Source of the DNA: Anaerolineales bacterium UBA2395
Lineage (GTDB): Bacteria; Chloroflexota; Anaerolineae; Anaerolineales; Villigracilaceae
DNA length: 64,000 nucleotides
NCBI GenBank assembly: GCA_002343775.1
Contig: DDSH01000020.1
Coordinates: forward strand, 96,498 to 160,497
Direction of reading: 5' to 3'
The position numbers and the translations under genes are program-made. The notes under the pieces are model-generated. The model ran no database searches. It was given only the letters and a program-made list of their open reading frames with translations, and was not told the DNA's origin. Shown in pieces: positions 1 through 7,307 of the stretch. Position 1 is the stretch's first letter. Each line of letters opens with the position of its first letter.

Positions 1-1584
1 ATAGAAGCCGAGTTCGCCCTTCGGAGATTCAACGCGTCCATACGCTTCGCCAGCCGGGACCCGGACCTGGTACTGCGGTTTCTGCGAGTTGATCGGTCCC
101 TCGGGGATCTGCTTGAGAGCCTGTTCCAGAATTCGCAGCGATTGGCGCATTTCATCGAAGCGGATGAGGTAGTTGTCCATCATGTCTCCGTGGTAGCGGA
201 CTGCCACATCGAAATCGAAGCGGTCATAGACCGAGTACGGGTCGGCGCGGCGGATGTCGTACGGTACGCCGGCAGCGCGCAGGACGGGTCCCGTCACCGA
301 ATACCTGATGGCATCTTCCGCATTCAAAACTTTCACGCCGGTCAGACGCGCCACCAGCACTTCGTTCTGGTTCAGGAAGCGTTCCATTTCATCGATCTTG
401 GCGGGCAGGCGGTCGTGGACAAGGTCCTTGATCTTCTGCATCGCGTCTTCGGGCACATCGCGCACCACGCCGCCGAAGCGGAAGTAGTTGCACATCATGC
501 GCGCGCCGGAGACGGCTTCGAAGATGTCGAGGATCAGTTCGCGTTCTTCGAAGGCATACAGCGAAGGCGTGTACATCGAACCAAGGTCGTTGATGAGCAT
601 ACCGACAAAGATAAGATGGTTTTGGATACGGCTCATTTCTGCCATGATGACACGGATGTATTCCGCGCGTTCGGCAACAGGGATCTTCATCAGTTTTTCG
701 ACCGTGGTCACATAACCGAAGTTATTCGCCATCGAGTTGAAATAATCGAGGCGGTCGGTGTAGGGGATGATTTGGAGGAAGGTGTTGCGTTCGCCGATCT
801 TGTCGTGGTTGCGGTGCAGATAGCCCATGACGGGCTTCAAGCCGGTGATGGTCTCGCCGTTGAGGGTCACTGCCACGCGCAGTACGCCGTGCGTAGATGG
901 GTGGTGCGGTCCCATATTGACGACAATGTGATCGGTCTTCATTTCGCCTTCGGTCAGCGGTTTGCTAACGCGTTCGAGCGAGGCGTACAGGTCTTTTTCG
1001 TCTTCGGGTTGGTAACTTTCCGGGTCAAAGTTCTCAGGGAATTTGAGGTTGTCGCGGAATGGGTTTTTCATCTCCGCAAAGACGTGTTTCCCATCGGGCC
1101 AGCGACTCTTGAACGGCTTGGCTTCTTCTTCAAAGAAACCTTCCTTGTAGTCCTTGCGCAGCGGGAAGCCCTCAAAACCCTCCCATAATAGAATGCGGCG
1201 CAGGTCGGGATGGTCAGTGAACTTGATGCCGTACAGGTCCCAGATCTCACGTTCCTGGTATTCCGCGCCCGCCCAAATGCCGACCATCGAAGGCAGCTCA
1301 ATCGGGTCGACACGCTCCACCTGCACCTTGAAGACCAGTCCCGGTCCTCCGGTGGTGCGGAAGGCATGATAGACGACTTCCATTTTATTTTCGGCGATGT
1401 AATCCACGCCGGTGACGTTGCTGAGCAGGTCGTAGCCGAACTCATCGCGTAGGGCGGTTGCCACTTCCACGAGGTTCTCTTTGTTGACGATGAAGCCCGA
1501 GTAGCCGGCGCGGCTGTCAGCGGTGACTTTCTCCGGGAAACGGGCAACCAGATCCACAGTCTGGGTTTGAAGCGCAGTAGCCAT
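1..1584 (-). CDS. nuoCD: NADH-quinone oxidoreductase fused subunit C/D, 3' end cut by window edge
   Basis: One open frame runs from the ATG at 1584 to base 1 without a stop, giving 528 residues. Residues about 1-180 are NuoC-like (30 kDa subunit, with the motif YQEREIWDLYGI and then HPDLRRILL). Residues about 215 onward are NuoD-like (49 kDa subunit: NMGPHHPSTHGVLR, GYLHRNHDKIGER, ending in GEAYGRVESPKGELGFY). About 70 C-terminal residues lie outside the window, judged from the family length. Together with NuoB it forms the quinone-binding connecting module of complex I at the membrane. C and D are separate genes in many bacteria and fused in Escherichia coli; here they are fused. The start ATG overlaps the nuoB stop by one base (TAATG), so translation is probably coupled. 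Confidence 0.95.
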   Translation of the reverse strand, partial: MATALQTQTVDLVARFPEKVTADSRAGYSGFIVNKENLVEVATALRDEFGYDLLSNVTGVDYIAENKMEVVYHAFRTTGGPGLVFKVQVERVDPIELPSMVGIWAGAEYQEREIWDLYGIKFTDHPDLRRILLWEGFEGFPLRKDYKEGFFEEEAKPFKSRWPDGKHVFAEMKNPFRDNLKFPENFDPESYQPEDEKDLYASLERVSKPLTEGEMKTDHIVVNMGPHHPSTHGVLRVAVTLNGETITGLKPVMGYLHRNHDKIGERNTFLQIIPYTDRLDYFNSMANNFGYVTTVEKLMKIPVAERAEYIRVIMAEMSRIQNHLIFVGMLINDLGSMYTPSLYAFEERELILDIFEAVSGARMMCNYFRFGGVVRDVPEDAMQKIKDLVHDRLPAKIDEMERFLNQNEVLVARLTGVKVLNAEDAIRYSVTGPVLRAAGVPYDIRRADPYSVYDRFDFDVAVRYHGDMMDNYLIRFDEMRQSLRILEQALKQIPEGPINSQKPQYQVRVPAGEAYGRVESPKGELGFY

Positions 1585-2225
1585 TATGCACCTTCCTTCG
1601 CTGCGGCAGCCTGTTTGATTTCCGTGTTGCGGCGCACATCGATTAAGTCCGGTCCTAAAATGGGCATGGGCACATAGTTCGAGTCCACTTTGCCTTTTTC
1701 ATACCAGCGCACTTTCTTGATGGATTGCTTGTCAATCTTTTCCTGAAGTTTGATCATTCCGGCGATCAGTGCTTGCGGGGTGGGAGGGCAGCCGGGAATG
1801 TAAACATCGACGGGCAGGAATTTGTCGATGCCAGCGACAACGTTGTAGCCTTCCTTGAAAGGTCCGCCGCTCGAGGCGCATGCGCCCATTGCCACCACGT
1901 ATTTCGGCTCGGGCATCTGGTTATACAAGCGGATGATGGATGGCAGCATTTTCTTTGTGACCGTTCCCGAAACCAGCATCATATCTGCCTGGCGCGGGGT
2001 GGGGCGCATCACTTCCATGCCGAAGCGCGCCATGTCGTAGCGTGCGGTTTGTGCCGCGATCATTTCGATGGCGCAGCACGCCAGACCGAACATCAGGGGC
2101 CACACCGACCAGCGGCGCCCCCAGTTGTAGAGGCGGTCGATCGTGGTGATCGAAACCACGTTCTGAATGTCCTCCGGGATGTTGTAGTTCGGCAGGTTCA
2201 AACCTTCGTATTTATTTTCTTCCAT
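1584..2225 (-). CDS. nuoB: NADH-quinone oxidoreductase subunit B
   Basis: 213 residues, the subunit that carries the N2 [4Fe-4S] cluster and passes electrons to quinone. The cluster ligands are visible: the CC pair in [10 protein letters not shown], the Cys in MGACASSGG and the Cys in [10 protein letters not shown]. The frame stays open upstream, but MEENKYEG at 2225 is the likely start because an AGGAGAA ribosome site sits about 8-14 bases before it and the upstream extension is out of character. The start overlaps the end of iscX by 14 bases, and the stop overlaps nuoCD by one. No nuoA precedes it, which is unusual because nuoA normally opens the operon. Confidence 0.96.
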   Translation of the reverse strand: MEENKYEGLNLPNYNIPEDIQNVVSITTIDRLYNWGRRWSVWPLMFGLACCAIEMIAAQTARYDMARFGMEVMRPTPRQADMMLVSGTVTKKMLPSIIRLYNQMPEPKYVVAMGACASSGGPFKEGYNVVAGIDKFLPVDVYIPGCPPTPQALIAGMIKLQEKIDKQSIKKVRWYEKGKVDSNYVPMPILGPDLIDVRRNTEIKQAAAAKEGA

Positions 2226-2427
2226 AGTGAGTGTTCTCCTCGAACCAGTCTTGATAGATTGCGTACAGGATGTCGTCGTTTGCCAGCGCGGGATCATCCT
2301 CGAATTCCGGAAGTTCAAGCGTCCAGTTATAAATTTGCTGGAGGGAAACCTCGGCAATATCCACCTCCCTGTGCTGCCTGCGCAGTTCCATCGCAATGGC
2401 GTACGTGGATTCCCAATTGAGCGTCAT
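2212..2427 (-). CDS. iscX: IscX/YfhJ family iron-sulfur cluster assembly protein
   Basis: 71 residues matching the small acidic IscX fold along its whole length: LNWEST near the start, the central W in [11 protein letters not shown], the acidic patch [13 protein letters not shown], then AIYQDWFEE. In proteobacteria IscX binds the cysteine desulfurase IscS and iron and modulates cluster assembly. Here it is the first gene of the complex I operon rather than part of an isc operon. An in-frame ATG at 2454 lies at or before the predicted transcription start (about 2451), so ATG 2427 is preferred. Its 3' end overlaps nuoB by 14 bases. Placing a cluster-assembly helper ahead of Fe-S-rich subunits suggests co-production, which is an inference. 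Confidence 0.85.
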   Translation of the reverse strand: MTLNWESTYAIAMELRRQHREVDIAEVSLQQIYNWTLELPEFEDDPALANDDILYAIYQDWFEENTHYGRK

Positions 2428-2457
2428 GCTGGTGTATTTTCTTTCACAAACCATGCG

Positions 2458-2485
2458 ATTATAGCATCTGGGTTGGAAAAGTCAA
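2458..2485 (-). promoter_or_regulatory. Promoter of the iscX-nuoB-nuoCD operon
   Basis: On the minus strand TTGACT (2485-2480) and TATAAT (2463-2458) are separated by 16 bases. A TG lies one base before the -10, giving an extended -10. Predicted transcription start is near 2451. Confidence 0.75.
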
Positions 2486-2493
2486 TTGAATTA

Positions 2494-2511
2494 TGCAAAA
2501 ATATATTTGCA
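2494..2511. promoter_or_regulatory. Palindrome between the divergent nuo and regulator promoters (candidate operator)
   Basis: TGCAAA-N6-TTTGCA, with 6-bp arms and a 6-base AT centre. It starts 9 bases beyond the -35 box of the nuo promoter and overlaps the probable -35 box (2507-2512) of the SufR-like gene. Cyanobacterial SufR sites are also two short inverted half-sites about 6 bases apart, but with different half-site words. That the product of 2638-3225 binds here is an inference. Confidence 0.5.
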
Positions 2512-2533
2512 AAAATAGGAAAATGAGTATAAT
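2507..2533 (+). promoter_or_regulatory. Probable promoter of the SufR-like regulator
   Basis: TTGCAA (2507-2512), a 15-base spacer and a perfect TATAAT (2528-2533). The spacer is short, so the -35 assignment is less certain than the -10. It leaves a leader of about 100 bases. Confidence 0.5.
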
Positions 2534-2637
2534 CACCTTGACTGGATGACAAGCCCCGCCTCTTTCCAAGACTTGGGCCAGACTCGGTTTTCTGGGAGTT
2601 TTTCTTCTCCTTTACCCCGCTAACACAAACCCTGACC

Positions 2638-3225
2638 ATGACCGCCTCACGCCAAAAAATTCTCCAGCACCTGAAAAAGGCGCGTCCCGCTTCTGCGCGG
2701 GAAATCGCGCGCGCCTTGGATCTTTCCGCGCCGAATGTACGCCACCACCTGTCTGTCCTCTGTTCGGATGGGCGGGTGGAAGTGAATTCAATCCGCGATG
2801 GCGAGGGGCGCGGCAGACCGGAAAAACTGTATTCGCTTGCACAGTCTACTTTGGGTGATAACCTACCTATCCTGGTGGAGGCGTTGCTGGGCGACAAAGT
2901 GAACGCCGAAAAGGTCGGTGTGCGCATGGCACAAGCACAGGGGCTGACGGACCTGGCGATGGTCACCCCCGTTGCAAAACGCCTGACCCTGCTGGTTGGA
3001 AAACTCAACGAAACCCATTATCAAGCCCGCTGGGAGGCGGGTGCGGAAGGTCCACGACTGGCGTTTGGGCGCTGTCCATTTGCGAAGGTGATCGAGGCGC
3101 ATCCCGAGATCTGTCGTATGGATGCGGCGATGTTGGAGGCGGCACTCGCACGCCCGGTCATTTCGGTGCGAAGGGGGGAATCCACCCAACCCGGACTCTG
3201 TCCATTTCAATTTCAGATGGTTTGA
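2638..3225 (+). CDS. ArsR/SufR-like winged-helix regulator with cysteine C-terminal domain
   Basis: 195 residues. Residues 1-70 form a winged helix (ILQHLKKARPASAREIARAL, then LSAPNVRHHLSVL, then the wing GEGRGRPEKLYSL) typical of the COG2345/SufR group. The C-terminal part carries Cys146, Cys159 and Cys188. SufR proteins bind an Fe-S cluster through cysteines spaced C-X12-C-X13-C-X14-C. Here the first, second and fourth keep exactly that spacing (12, then 28), and the third position is Pro173. Three ligands may still hold a cluster, which is an inference. The gene faces iscX-nuoB across a shared promoter region, so an Fe-S- or redox-responsive control of complex I is a reasonable guess. Another metal or ligand is also possible. 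Confidence 0.75.
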   Translation: MTASRQKILQHLKKARPASAREIARALDLSAPNVRHHLSVLCSDGRVEVNSIRDGEGRGRPEKLYSLAQSTLGDNLPILVEALLGDKVNAEKVGVRMAQAQGLTDLAMVTPVAKRLTLLVGKLNETHYQARWEAGAEGPRLAFGRCPFAKVIEAHPEICRMDAAMLEAALARPVISVRRGESTQPGLCPFQFQMV

Positions 3226-3227
3226 AT

Positions 3228-3662
3228 CTAATTGCCCGAAGTAAGTTCCTTTTGTGTCACTTCGACGTTTGCCGTTTTTAGAAAGTTCAAAGCGTTTTCA
3301 TCTGTGCGGTATGCCACACTATAGACGATGCGCACAATACCGGCGTTGATGAGCGCCTTGGTGCAATTGATACAGGGCAGGTGCGTGACATAACATGTAG
3401 CGCCCTTGGTGGAAACGCCGTGTAAAGCCGCCTGAATGATGGCGTTCGTCTCGGCATGAATGGTGCGGACGCAGTGCCCGTCCACGATCAGGTGACCCGC
3501 TTCATCGCAATGCTCCTGCCCGGCGGGCGAACCGTTGAATCCCGTGGTCAGGATGCGTTTGTCCCGCACCAGCACACAACCGACAAAGGCGCGGTCACAG
3601 GTGCTGCGTTCCGAGACAGCCGAAGCGATTTTCAGAAAATATGAGTCCCAATCCGGGCGCAT
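3228..3662 (-). CDS. dCMP/cytidine deaminase-family zinc enzyme (ComEB-like dCMP deaminase)
   Basis: 144 residues. The zinc site is visible as HAETNAI (His ligand and catalytic Glu) followed by PCINC (two Cys ligands). N-terminal features RPDWDSYFLKIA and FNGSPAGQEHCDE, with the second His/Cys-rich stretch, match the dCMP deaminase/ComE group that makes dUMP for thymidylate synthesis. A GGAGG ribosome site lies about 5 bases before the ATG. It ends two bases from the convergent regulator gene, with no terminator between them. Confidence 0.88.
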   Translation of the reverse strand: MRPDWDSYFLKIASAVSERSTCDRAFVGCVLVRDKRILTTGFNGSPAGQEHCDEAGHLIVDGHCVRTIHAETNAIIQAALHGVSTKGATCYVTHLPCINCTKALINAGIVRIVYSVAYRTDENALNFLKTANVEVTQKELTSGN

Positions 3663-3771
3663 GGGAATCCTCCAAAGCAGAAATTTTCGTCCATTTTACC
3701 GTGTTGTGAACTTACCGGAGAGTAGCCTTTTGGATGCGGCGGGGTTAATTTGTTAAAAGGAGAGAGACGCC

Positions 3772-5016
3772 ATGTCTGAATCTTTAACGCGAGTTTCGTT
3801 TTACGACCGCCCGAATGTGGAAAAACAGATCATCCCAATTGGAGACGGAGTGCCGCTTGGTATGGAGGGCGTGTACAATCCAGAAGTTGGGATTGGCGGC
3901 GCGTATGGCTCGTGGGGACAGAGTTATAGTAATTCGAACCTGCCGCCCTTTGTTGAGAGGCGGTTGGGTGAGCCGTTGAACGCCGAGGATGTGTTGAACC
4001 TTTCGGAGTTGGGGTTTGACTATCGTCAGCACATCCCCGACCTGACCGAAGCCCAACATCTTGAATTGGAATTGGAAGTTGGTTCACGTCTGCTGCAACG
4101 GGCTTTGCAGGTCTGTGGATGGAATCCTTCCGAGGTGGAAGGTGTGCTGATCGGTTTGAGCGGTCCGGTTTCCAATGATTACGTCCGGCAGATTTCACAC
4201 ATGGCGGGAATCCCTGACGCGGCATTAAAGGTCAGTGTCCACAAAGCATGTGACGGTTCCATGGGGGCGTTGCATCTCGCCCTTAATCCGGAACTTTCCA
4301 GGTCTGCCCCGCTGAATGTTGCTGAGCATCTACAAGGTAAAAAAGTGCTGGTCGGCGGGATCGAGGGTTTGAGCCGCTTTACGAATGGTTCAAAGGATAA
4401 AAATGCTTTACAGTTGTTCGGTAACGGCATGGGTGTGATCGGGGTCGTGCCGGGAGAAAACATGAAATTCCTCGTTGGGAAAAGCGTCGAGAACTATGAT
4501 GAGGAAGGTCTGCTTGCGGTACGGATGTATTACCCGCATTCCCGCCCCGAACTCACCGCGGACTCCCTTGTGGATGTGGTGCAGGATGAGGTGAATCACA
4601 TCCGCATTGCTGGGTTGATGAATGAACCTAAAGACGGCGCTTCCATCGAGATGGCGGGTCTGATGGGCATGGTCAAGCTGTTCGTGCGGACGGGCGTGCA
4701 AGTGGTGGCGGATGTTTATAATGAATATCAATCCATGATGGAGCGCATCGGGCAATCAGGCAAATCCATCACGATGGGCATCGTTCATCATGCGAATTTC
4801 AAGATCAATGCCTTGAAAGCCAAACACCTTTCGAAGTTGGGCATCGAATTCCCCATGCCGTGGCTGTTGAACGACTTCGGCAACGTCAGCGCCGCCTCGA
4901 ATATGATCGCTTTCCTGCGTCAACTACCGGAGATCAAACTTGGTGATCATATCCTCTTTGATGGTTTCGGCGCGGGGACGTACTACGATGTGATGGCAGT
5001 CTCCATGGGCGAATGA
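3772..5016 (+). CDS. KAS III/FabH-like thiolase-fold condensing enzyme
   Basis: 414 residues, somewhat longer than typical FabH (about 320). The thiolase-fold catalytic triad can be read as Cys in VHKACDGSMGAL, His in GIVHHANFKIN and Asn in NDFGNVSAAS. A glycine-rich end FDGFGAGTYYDVMAV matches the family. It would condense an acyl-CoA starter with malonyl-ACP or a similar extender. An N-terminal extension of about 80 residues is not clearly assigned. The start is supported by AAAAGGAGAG just upstream. It stands alone, bounded by a strong terminator, so its pathway cannot be told from neighbours; fatty-acid initiation or a specialised acyl product are both possible. Confidence 0.75.
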   Translation: MSESLTRVSFYDRPNVEKQIIPIGDGVPLGMEGVYNPEVGIGGAYGSWGQSYSNSNLPPFVERRLGEPLNAEDVLNLSELGFDYRQHIPDLTEAQHLELELEVGSRLLQRALQVCGWNPSEVEGVLIGLSGPVSNDYVRQISHMAGIPDAALKVSVHKACDGSMGALHLALNPELSRSAPLNVAEHLQGKKVLVGGIEGLSRFTNGSKDKNALQLFGNGMGVIGVVPGENMKFLVGKSVENYDEEGLLAVRMYYPHSRPELTADSLVDVVQDEVNHIRIAGLMNEPKDGASIEMAGLMGMVKLFVRTGVQVVADVYNEYQSMMERIGQSGKSITMGIVHHANFKINALKAKHLSKLGIEFPMPWLLNDFGNVSAASNMIAFLRQLPEIKLGDHILFDGFGAGTYYDVMAVSMGE

Positions 5017-5030
5017 GCCCAAGTTAAGCA

Positions 5031-5058
5031 AGACCCCTGCTTTTGCAGGGGTCTTTTT
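5031..5058 (+). terminator. Rho-independent terminator
   Basis: Perfect 10-bp stem (AGACCCCTGC / GCAGGGGTCT) with a TTTT loop followed by a T run, 14 bases after the KAS III-like stop. It also lies at the end of the convergent glmS. Confidence 0.93.
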
Positions 5059-5061
5059 TGT

Positions 5062-6903
5062 TTATTCAACTGTTACACTTTTTGCCAGATTTCTTGGTTG
5101 ATCTACATCCAACCCGCGGATGGTGGCGATGTGATACGCCAGCATTTGCAGCGGCAGGACGGTTACAACAGGTGAGAGCATCCACGGCGCTTCGGGGATC
5201 CACAGCACATGGTCTGCCATGCCTTTGACCAGTTCATCGCCTTCGGTTGCCACGGCAATGACCATCCCTCCGCGCGCCTTCGCCTGCTGGATCTGCGAGA
5301 TCATCTTCTCATGCCACGGGTCTTTCGGCGCGAGACAAATGACCGGCATTTCCTCATCGATCAATGCAATGGGACCGTGCTTCATCTCACCGGCGGGGTA
5401 ACCCTCGGCGTGGATGTAGGAGATTTCCTTGAGCTTGAGCGCGCCTTCGTAGGCGATGGGCATGTTGATCCCACGCCCCAGATACAGACACCCGCGAATG
5501 TCTTTGAGGGCATGGGCGACCTTCTCGATCTCCGGCTCGGTGTCCAACACGCGACCGGCAAGGTCGGGGACGAGACGCAGGTCAGCCACCAGTTCGCGGC
5601 GGGTATTGTCGTCGATCACGCCGCGCATATCCGCAAGCAGAATGGCGAGCATGTATTGATCGACCAACGGGGCGGTAAAGGCTTTGGTCGACGCCACCCC
5701 GATCTCAGGTCCGGTTTGCATCGAGATGTACCCATCCGCAACGCGCATGGCTTGTGAACCGATCGCATTGACATTGCTCCAGATAATGCCACCCTTTTTG
5801 CGCCCCTCTTCCATGGCGGCGAGGGTATCGGCCGTTTCACCGGATTGTGAGATGGCGAGGATGACCGTGTTCTCATCCACGATGGGGTCGCTGTAGCGAA
5901 ACTCGGAACCGATGACGACCTCCACCGGGACGCGCGCGATCTTTTCGATGAGGTACTTTCCGACCATGCCCGCGTATGCCGCCGTACCGCAGGCGGTGAT
6001 GTAAATGCGCTGGATACGTTTGGCGAGTTCGGGGGTGAGGTTGAGTTCCGGCAGGCGGATGCGACCCTCTTTGAAGTCTACACGTCCGGCGAGGGTATCG
6101 GTCAGCGCGCGCACCTGCTCGTGGATCTCCTTCTGCATGAAGTGGCGGTATTCGCCCTTTTCGGCGGAGACCGCATCGAACGCGATGGTGTGGATGTCCG
6201 GCGTCAATTCGCCGCCGTCCAGCGATTCCACGCGAATGCCGTCGCGCGTCACGACCGCCATCTGCCGCGATTCGAGGAAGATCACTTTACGGGTGTGTTC
6301 CAAAATCGCAGGGATATCTGAAGCGAGATAGTTTTCGTCCTCTCCCAAACCAAGCACCACGCCGCCCGCGTTGCCAATGCGCGCCGCGATGATCTTATCC
6401 GGCTCTTCCGTACACATCAGCAGCACCACGTTGGCGCCTTCGATTTGTTTGAATGTGCGCCGCGCGGCTTCTTCGAAACTGATGCCGGAGGATTTGTGAT
6501 ACTCCGCCAGATGGACGATGGTTTCCGTATCCGTATCGGAATTGAACACCGCGCCTTCGCTGGAGAGTTCATCCTTCAGTTCGAGAAAATTTTCCACGAT
6601 GCCGTTATGCACCACCACCATCTTGCCGGTGTTGCTGACATGCGGATGGGCATTTCTGGCAGACGGCGCGCCGTGCGTTGCCCAGCGCGTGTGCCCGATG
6701 CCCGGCGCTCCATTGAGCGGGGAGCGGCTGACCAGATCCACCAGCTGCGATAACTTGCCCGCGTCACGGCGCACATCGATCTGATTTTCATTGATGACGG
6801 CGACACCGGCAGAGTCATATCCGCGGTATTCCAGTCGCTTAAGACCATTAAGGATGATCGGTGTCGCATCACGCGGCCCGATATATCCGACGATTCCACA
6901 CAT
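5062..6903 (-). CDS. glmS: Glutamine-fructose-6-phosphate aminotransferase (isomerizing)
   Basis: 613 residues, full family length. Makes glucosamine-6-phosphate from fructose-6-phosphate and glutamine, the entry step to UDP-GlcNAc and cell-wall sugars. MCGIVGYIG gives the N-terminal nucleophile Cys after Met removal. The glutaminase domain (about 1-230) has the loop RWATHGAPS. Two SIS domains follow (about 285-420 and 455-590), with SQSGETADTLAA and the C-terminal NLAKSVTVE carrying the catalytic Lys. A GGAGG site lies 10-14 bases before the ATG. Expression is controlled by the ribozyme in its leader. Confidence 0.97.
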   Translation of the reverse strand: MCGIVGYIGPRDATPIILNGLKRLEYRGYDSAGVAVINENQIDVRRDAGKLSQLVDLVSRSPLNGAPGIGHTRWATHGAPSARNAHPHVSNTGKMVVVHNGIVENFLELKDELSSEGAVFNSDTDTETIVHLAEYHKSSGISFEEAARRTFKQIEGANVVLLMCTEEPDKIIAARIGNAGGVVLGLGEDENYLASDIPAILEHTRKVIFLESRQMAVVTRDGIRVESLDGGELTPDIHTIAFDAVSAEKGEYRHFMQKEIHEQVRALTDTLAGRVDFKEGRIRLPELNLTPELAKRIQRIYITACGTAAYAGMVGKYLIEKIARVPVEVVIGSEFRYSDPIVDENTVILAISQSGETADTLAAMEEGRKKGGIIWSNVNAIGSQAMRVADGYISMQTGPEIGVASTKAFTAPLVDQYMLAILLADMRGVIDDNTRRELVADLRLVPDLAGRVLDTEPEIEKVAHALKDIRGCLYLGRGINMPIAYEGALKLKEISYIHAEGYPAGEMKHGPIALIDEEMPVICLAPKDPWHEKMISQIQQAKARGGMVIAVATEGDELVKGMADHVLWIPEAPWMLSPVVTVLPLQMLAYHIATIRGLDVDQPRNLAKSVTVE

Positions 6904-6984
6904 AGTAGGGGATCCTCCAATTTTTGTGAATTGAGCAATGGACTCGAACGCCTCGGACTCCGCCGATGCCTGGTCCTGCTCATC

Positions 6985-7203
6985 TGATTTTTTGCCACCC
7001 TCTGCCTGTTGTTTCCGCAGTCACCTGCGGGGTTTGTCGGCAGAGTTACATCCTGGAGGGAAAGATTGGCGGGCATTTGGCGTACCCGGAGGGCTTCCGC
7101 TGATCGTTCGATTTTCCTATCTCATCTGAGATAGTTAACTCCATTTCGCAATGGAGAACCCTCATCCTCGTCAACTTCGACATAGTCGAAGCCCATGCGC
7201 TGC
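6985..7203 (-). ncRNA. glmS ribozyme (glucosamine-6-phosphate-activated self-cleaving riboswitch)
   Basis: Read on the minus strand, the core matches the glmS ribozyme in order. AGCGC at 7201-7197 is the cleavage site (cut between A7201 and G7200). It is followed by hairpin P2 (CTTCGAC-TAT-GTCGAAG, 7190-7174) and the invariant GTTGACGAGG (7175-7166), with P3 pairing GAGGG with CCCTC. P4 pairs CTCTGCC (7045-7039 read down) with GGCAGAG (7006-7000), with the internal hairpin CCGCAG-GTGA-CTGCGG, and ends in TGGCAAAA. The P3 region carries two extra hairpins compared with short versions. It lies about 80 bases before glmS. In known cases GlcN6P triggers self-cleavage and mRNA decay. The outer boundary is approximate. 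Confidence 0.9.
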
Positions 7204-7255
7204 CTTTCCCGTTCTATAGTTTCCGTGAGCCTCCTTTTTTCAACAAACTTGCCGG

Positions 7256-7284
7256 ATTATACCGTAAAAAAGACCGCCATCCAA
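7256..7284 (-). promoter_or_regulatory. Promoter of the glmS ribozyme-glmS transcript
   Basis: TTGGAT (7284-7279), 17-base spacer, TATAAT (7261-7256) on the minus strand. The -35 box lies inside the terminator stem of the upstream gene. Predicted start near 7249, about 48 bases before the ribozyme cleavage site. Confidence 0.65.
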
Positions 7285-7300
7285 AATTTTGGATGGCGGT
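7266..7300 (-). terminator. Rho-independent terminator of the Tad-like operon
   Basis: Ten-bp stem ACCGCCATCC / GGATGGCGGT (7300-7291 with 7282-7273), an AT loop, then T-rich sequence on the minus strand, just after the stop at 7308. It overlaps the glmS promoter. Confidence 0.88.
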
Positions 7301-7307
7301 GTAAAGA

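Noticed and set aside
142..1188. Plus-strand frame of about 350 codons
   Set aside because: Antisense shadow of nuoCD, which has clear complex I motifs on the other strand.
1068..1547. Minus-strand frame of 159 codons
   Set aside because: Wrong frame inside nuoCD; no family likeness.
2428..2454. Earlier iscX start at 2454
   Set aside because: It lies at or before the predicted transcription start and extends beyond the family start.
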